From assembly GCF_022603395.1 (NCBI RefSeq), contig NZ_JAIBKA010000002.1, positions 496,001 to 560,000 of the forward strand: a DNA stretch of 64,000 bases. Reading direction: 5' to 3'. Source of the stretch: Desulfoferrobacter suflitae (GTDB taxonomy: Bacteria > Desulfobacterota > Syntrophobacteria > Syntrophobacterales > Syntrophobacteraceae). The notes under the pieces were generated by a model. The model was not told where the DNA came from, made no database searches, and saw nothing but the letters and a program-made list of their open reading frames with translations. Below, piece by piece: positions 61,008-64,000 of the stretch. A program made the translations under genes and the position numbers. How positions within the stretch are numbered: position 1 is the first letter of the stretch; every line of letters starts with the position of its first letter.

Positions 61008-62573
61008 ATGCGGCTTGTAACTGCCTCGGAAATGGCACGGCTGGACAGAATAACCATAGAGGAAGTGGGTGTTCCGGGCATCGTGCTGATGGAAAACGCC
61101 GGCCGTGGGGCGGCAGAGTTTTTTCAACAAGTGATACCGAACCTTCTCGAATGTCGTATCACAATCTTAGCCGGCAGCGGGAACAACGGCGGAGATGGAT
61201 TTGTTCTGGCACGCCTCTTCCATGATCGAGGTGCTGCAGTGAGTGTCGTGTGCCTGCGGCCTCCGGAGAAGCTCAAAGGCGACGCCCTTGTCAACTTCCA
61301 GATACTGTCCAAGTTGCAGGTGCCCGTCATGGTGTGGGATGAGGCCGCAGAATTTGAAAAACAGTTCGAGAGCATCAAAGCAACCGATGTTATCGTTGAT
61401 GCTATACTGGGGACGGGTCTCAACAGCGACGTGCGCGGCCTTTTTAGAGCAATAATCGAGGCAGTCAACGAGCTCAATTTGCCGGTTTTGGCTGTGGACG
61501 TTCCCTCTGGGCTCGATGCGAGTACGGGTAAAGTACTAGGGGCCGCCATCCGAGCGAGGGCGACAGCCACCTTTGGTCTGGCCAAAATTGGTCAGATAGT
61601 CGATCCCGGGGAAGAGTACGTCGGGACCCTCAAAGTGATTGATATCGGGATTCCCAAGCTGGTTCTTGAAGCAAATGCTCCACAACGCTATTGGATGGAT
61701 GAAGATTACCTGTCCGGCTGGCTTTCCCGCAGGAGTGCGTCAGTGCATAAAGGGCAGGCCGGCCATGTGGGGGTCCTGTCGGGGTCGAGAGGCAAGACGG
61801 GAGCGGCAACGTTGATCTGCGAAGGGGCCGCTCACGTCGGGGCCGGTTTGGTGACCCTGTTTATCCCGGCCAGCCTGAATCCCATAGTCGAAGTCAAATT
61901 GACGGAGATGATGACGCTCCCCATCCCCGAAACGGAGGAACAATCGCCGGACCAAGCGGCGCTTCCCGAAATCCTGACATTTATGCAACAGAAGCAGGTG
62001 CTGGCAGTGGGGCCGGGGATTTCTCTCCATCCGGGCACTCGAACCCTGGTAGCGGGACTTTTGCCGCAAGCGCCGTGCCCCATGGTGCTGGATGCCGATG
62101 CCCTCACTATCTTGGCCGACCGGCTTGAGTTGCTCAGGGCAACGAGTCAACCTTTGATTCTGACTCCCCATCCGGGTGAAATGGCTCGCCTGATTCGTTG
62201 CTCCGCGTCGGAGGTGCAGCAGAATCGTCTTGCTATTGCAGCGGAATTCAGTCGCCAATGGGGCGTGACTCTGGTACTTAAGGGTCATCGAAGCATCATC
62301 GCAGCTCCTGACGGCAGACTGGCCGTCAACGGTACCGGCAACCCCGCCATGGCCAGCGGCGGCATGGGAGACATCCTGACCGGCATGATAGCAGGTTTCC
62401 TGGCACAGGGATTGGACCCTTACCAAGCGGCCTGCCTGGGCGTTTTCGTACACGGTGCGTCGGCGGATCGGCGCATGGCCAAAGTGGCTTCACGGGGCCT
62501 TCTGGCATCCCAAATTTTGGATGAAATTGCACATGTTATTGGCTGCCTTGAAGGCAGCTCAAAGAGCAGATGA
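61008..62573 (+). CDS. nnrD: Bifunctional NAD(P)H-hydrate epimerase/dehydratase
   Basis: 521 residues. N-terminal YjeF_N epimerase (ILAGSGNNGGDGFVLARLFHDRG, about 50-72) and C-terminal ADP/ATP-dependent dehydratase (about 230-515; AGHVGVLSGSRGKTGAATLICEGAAHVGAGLVTLF, VNGTGNPAMASGGMGDILTGMIAGFLAQG). Repairs hydrated NAD(P)H. Overlaps tsaE by 4 bp. Confidence 0.92.
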   Translation: MRLVTASEMARLDRITIEEVGVPGIVLMENAGRGAAEFFQQVIPNLLECRITILAGSGNNGGDGFVLARLFHDRGAAVSVVCLRPPEKLKGDALVNFQILSKLQVPVMVWDEAAEFEKQFESIKATDVIVDAILGTGLNSDVRGLFRAIIEAVNELNLPVLAVDVPSGLDASTGKVLGAAIRARATATFGLAKIGQIVDPGEEYVGTLKVIDIGIPKLVLEANAPQRYWMDEDYLSGWLSRRSASVHKGQAGHVGVLSGSRGKTGAATLICEGAAHVGAGLVTLFIPASLNPIVEVKLTEMMTLPIPETEEQSPDQAALPEILTFMQQKQVLAVGPGISLHPGTRTLVAGLLPQAPCPMVLDADALTILADRLELLRATSQPLILTPHPGEMARLIRCSASEVQQNRLAIAAEFSRQWGVTLVLKGHRSIIAAPDGRLAVNGTGNPAMASGGMGDILTGMIAGFLAQGLDPYQAACLGVFVHGASADRRMAKVASRGLLASQILDEIAHVIGCLEGSSKSR

Positions 62574-63046
62574 AGCACCTGACGCTCAGCTCTGCAAATG
62601 AGGATTACAGCTGTGAGCTTGGCCGGCGCATAGGAGCAATGCTGGCGACGGGGGATATTCTTGCCCTGTGGGGGGAACTGGGTGCCGGCAAGACGCTGCT
62701 TGCCCGCGGTATAGCTCGAGGATTGGGTGTGCCGTCGTCCATTCCGGTAACCAGTCCTACCTTTACTTTCATAAACGAGTACCACGGCCGACTGCATTTG
62801 TATCATCTGGACCTATACAGGCTCGGCGACTGGGATGAGCTGGATACTCTCCCGTGGCGTGAAGCCCTCTATGGTACAGGCGTGGCCATCATCGAATGGC
62901 CGGACAGGCTGGGACCCTATCTCCCCGAGGAACGCTTTGATGTGCGCATCACCATCACCGGTGATGCAAGTCGTAGCATTGATATCATCGCGCATGGGGA
63001 CCTTCTGTCAGAACGCCTGGCTGCGTGGTCCGGCAAGCTTGCTTAG
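62570..63046 (+). CDS. tsaE: tRNA t6A biosynthesis ATPase TsaE
   Basis: 158 residues. [24 protein letters not shown] is the Walker A region, [27 protein letters not shown] and [24 protein letters not shown] complete the signature. Needed with TsaB, TsaC and TsaD for threonylcarbamoyl-A37. Last gene of the phoH cluster. Confidence 0.93.
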   Translation: MKHLTLSSANEDYSCELGRRIGAMLATGDILALWGELGAGKTLLARGIARGLGVPSSIPVTSPTFTFINEYHGRLHLYHLDLYRLGDWDELDTLPWREALYGTGVAIIEWPDRLGPYLPEERFDVRITITGDASRSIDIIAHGDLLSERLAAWSGKLA

Positions 63047-63135
63047 GCTTCTTTCTGCGGCATTGGTGCCGGTCGTTGGAGTCGTCTGCAAAAATCTTCC
63101 GGGATGGTATGAGGAATAGAGGAGCTACGTGAGGA

Positions 63136-63366
63136 TTGGGCATTGAAGGCGTGTCCATCTATCCGGGGACTTGGCACAGTTCGGCGCAGGCATTGCGGGA
63201 GCATCTTGGCTCTGCTGACATCCAGAGACTGGTTGGAGACAAAACCACGGCTGCATTGGAAAGGTACTTTCAGGTGAGCTTTAAGGAACTGCGTGGAGAG
63301 TTTGCTTTAACTCGGACTACCGGACCACCACTGCCCCGCAAACCAATGACCACCGACGAAAGCTAA
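63136..63366 (+). pseudogene. C-terminal remnant of a tyrosine recombinase (integrase)
   Basis: 76 codons open from a TTG. GVSIYPGTWHSSAQALREHLGSADIQRLVGDKTTAALERYFQVS resembles the last 45 residues of a phage-type integrase family that normally reads TRHS...T.H.T...ERYF. The catalytic Arg of the HxxR-like TRHS box is Trp here and the second His is Asp, while Tyr in ERYF is kept. The N-terminal domains are missing. It lies 25 bp before the tRNA-Leu gene, a usual integrase attachment target. Confidence 0.4.
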
Positions 63367-63390
63367 GTACGGGTGGTCGTTAGGCAACTC

Positions 63391-63478
63391 TGGTGCCGGA
63401 GGAGAGACTCGAACTCTCACGGGCGCAAGGCCCACTGGATTTTGAGTCCAGCGCGTCTACCAGTTTCACCACTCCGGC
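63391..63478 (-). tRNA. tRNA-Leu (anticodon CAA)
   Basis: 88 nt including encoded CCA. Acceptor GCCGGAG/CTCCGGC, a D-loop with GGTAGACGC, anticodon loop CTCAAAA on stem CTGGA/TCCAG, a class II variable arm (TGGGCCTTGCGCCCG) and T-arm GAGAGTTCGAGTCTCTC. Reads UUG. Confidence 0.95.
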
Positions 63479-63490
63479 CAAGAGGATACC

Positions 63491-63519
63491 TAAATAGCCA
63501 AATGGCTTCATCGTGTCAA
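63491..63519 (-). promoter_or_regulatory. Promoter of tRNA-Leu
   Basis: Minus strand TTGACA (63514-63519), 17 nt, TATTTA (63491-63496), ending 12 nt before the tRNA. Confidence 0.7.
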
Positions 63520-63714
63520 GAAAAATTCCACCCGTATTGGGCCGCTGCCGGTCCATTTTGAAGGGACACCAAAGCAAATTCTTCTTCAGACCGGAACACG
63601 CTGCTGCGTTTGGCGTGCCATCGATGGTGACTCGGAAACACGGATACAGAACGGAGATCACCGGCCGCATCGAGCAAATAGTTGGGTGGTCAAAGGGCCG
63701 AGCCAAGAAAAAAG

Positions 63715-63743
63715 TTGACATTCCCGGTCGTTTTTTGTATTCA
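63715..63743 (+). promoter_or_regulatory. Promoter of tRNA-Ala
   Basis: Perfect TTGACA (63715-63720), 17 nt, TATTCA (63738-63743), 12 nt before the tRNA start. It is the divergent twin of the tRNA-Leu promoter. Confidence 0.7.
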
Positions 63744-63755
63744 TACGCCACCTTT

Positions 63756-63831
<76 letters not shown>

Positions 63832-63842
63832 CAACAATGAAT

Positions 63843-63871
63843 GGCCCGGAGGTAGTGCCCCGGCCTTTTTT
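63843..63871 (+). terminator. Terminator after tRNA-Ala
   Basis: GGCCCGG pairs with CCCCGGCC with one C-C mismatch, followed by six T. Twelve nt after the tRNA end. The remaining 130 bp to the window edge contain only a run of nine or so C and no gene I can see. Confidence 0.7.
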
Positions 63872-64000
63872 ATTTGTACGGATCCCCCCCCCGGCATCGA
63901 GCGTTTCCCGTTACTTTCAACAGGCTGGATGGTGGGAATCCCAATATTTCGGATAGGCACCCCGCTACCCACCGATCCAAATCGCAATGCCATCGCCGGC

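Noticed and set aside
63881-63895. Run of C residues near the window end
   Set aside because: A short homopolymer; could be phase-variable in a gene but no ORF crosses it.

Overview
The window looks like chromosomal DNA of a mesophilic deltaproteobacterium (Desulfobacterota, most like the Syntrophobacter group of sulfate reducers and syntrophs). That is inferred from protein resemblance: a CooT-type nickel protein, a Memo/AMMECR1 fusion, corrinoid genes under a B12 riboswitch, a bacterial PglB, and the order phoH-pgpH-ybeY-pdxJ-acpS-nnr-tsaE. No rRNA or other decisive marker is present. Every family name was assigned by reading motifs; no database search was run.

Layout. 1-7 kb: housekeeping and sugar genes, plus a DruA (DUF4338) gene facing a wrecked DUF499 ATPase, probably a decayed defence locus. 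7-25 kb: mixed metabolism and maintenance (TrmJ-like methyltransferase, Memo/AMMECR1, transketolase, Mrp, D,D-carboxypeptidase, RecJ, CBS protein, DUF72). Here a 55-residue membrane protein at 17380-17547 reads through an in-frame TGA that is followed by a 9-bp SECIS-like hairpin; it is a strong candidate for an unannotated selenoprotein. 25.5-29.9 kb: a complete-looking 4.3-kb DDE transposon (zinc-ribbon protein, D,D35E transposase, AAA ATPase, CHC2 zinc finger) with inverted ends, a 7-9 bp target duplication and a SEC-C/TPR passenger gene. 29.9-33 kb: MscS channel, SYLF protein, TIM-barrel enzyme.

33.3-47.8 kb: surface-glycan locus. An ABC-2 permease and a Wzt-like ATPase with a C-terminal cargo domain form the exporter. 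GDP-mannose dehydratase supplies precursor. One triple-domain and two single-domain GT4 glycosyltransferases build the chain. A methyltransferase with a coiled coil holding four 20-residue repeats resembles a WbdD-type chain terminator and length ruler. The locus ends against pglB, an N-linked oligosaccharyltransferase gene on the opposite strand.

47.8-52.8 kb: minus-strand corrinoid operon (cbiC, cbiL, FecCD permease, ATPase, binding protein) behind a cobalamin riboswitch with a terminator; pglB lies 12 bp downstream and may be read from it. 53-63 kb: DUF1992, a Rossmann protein, MazG, CvpA and the phoH-to-tsaE cluster. 63-64 kb: a degenerate tyrosine-recombinase tail next to divergent tRNA-Leu(CAA) and tRNA-Ala(GGC), each with a good sigma-70 promoter.
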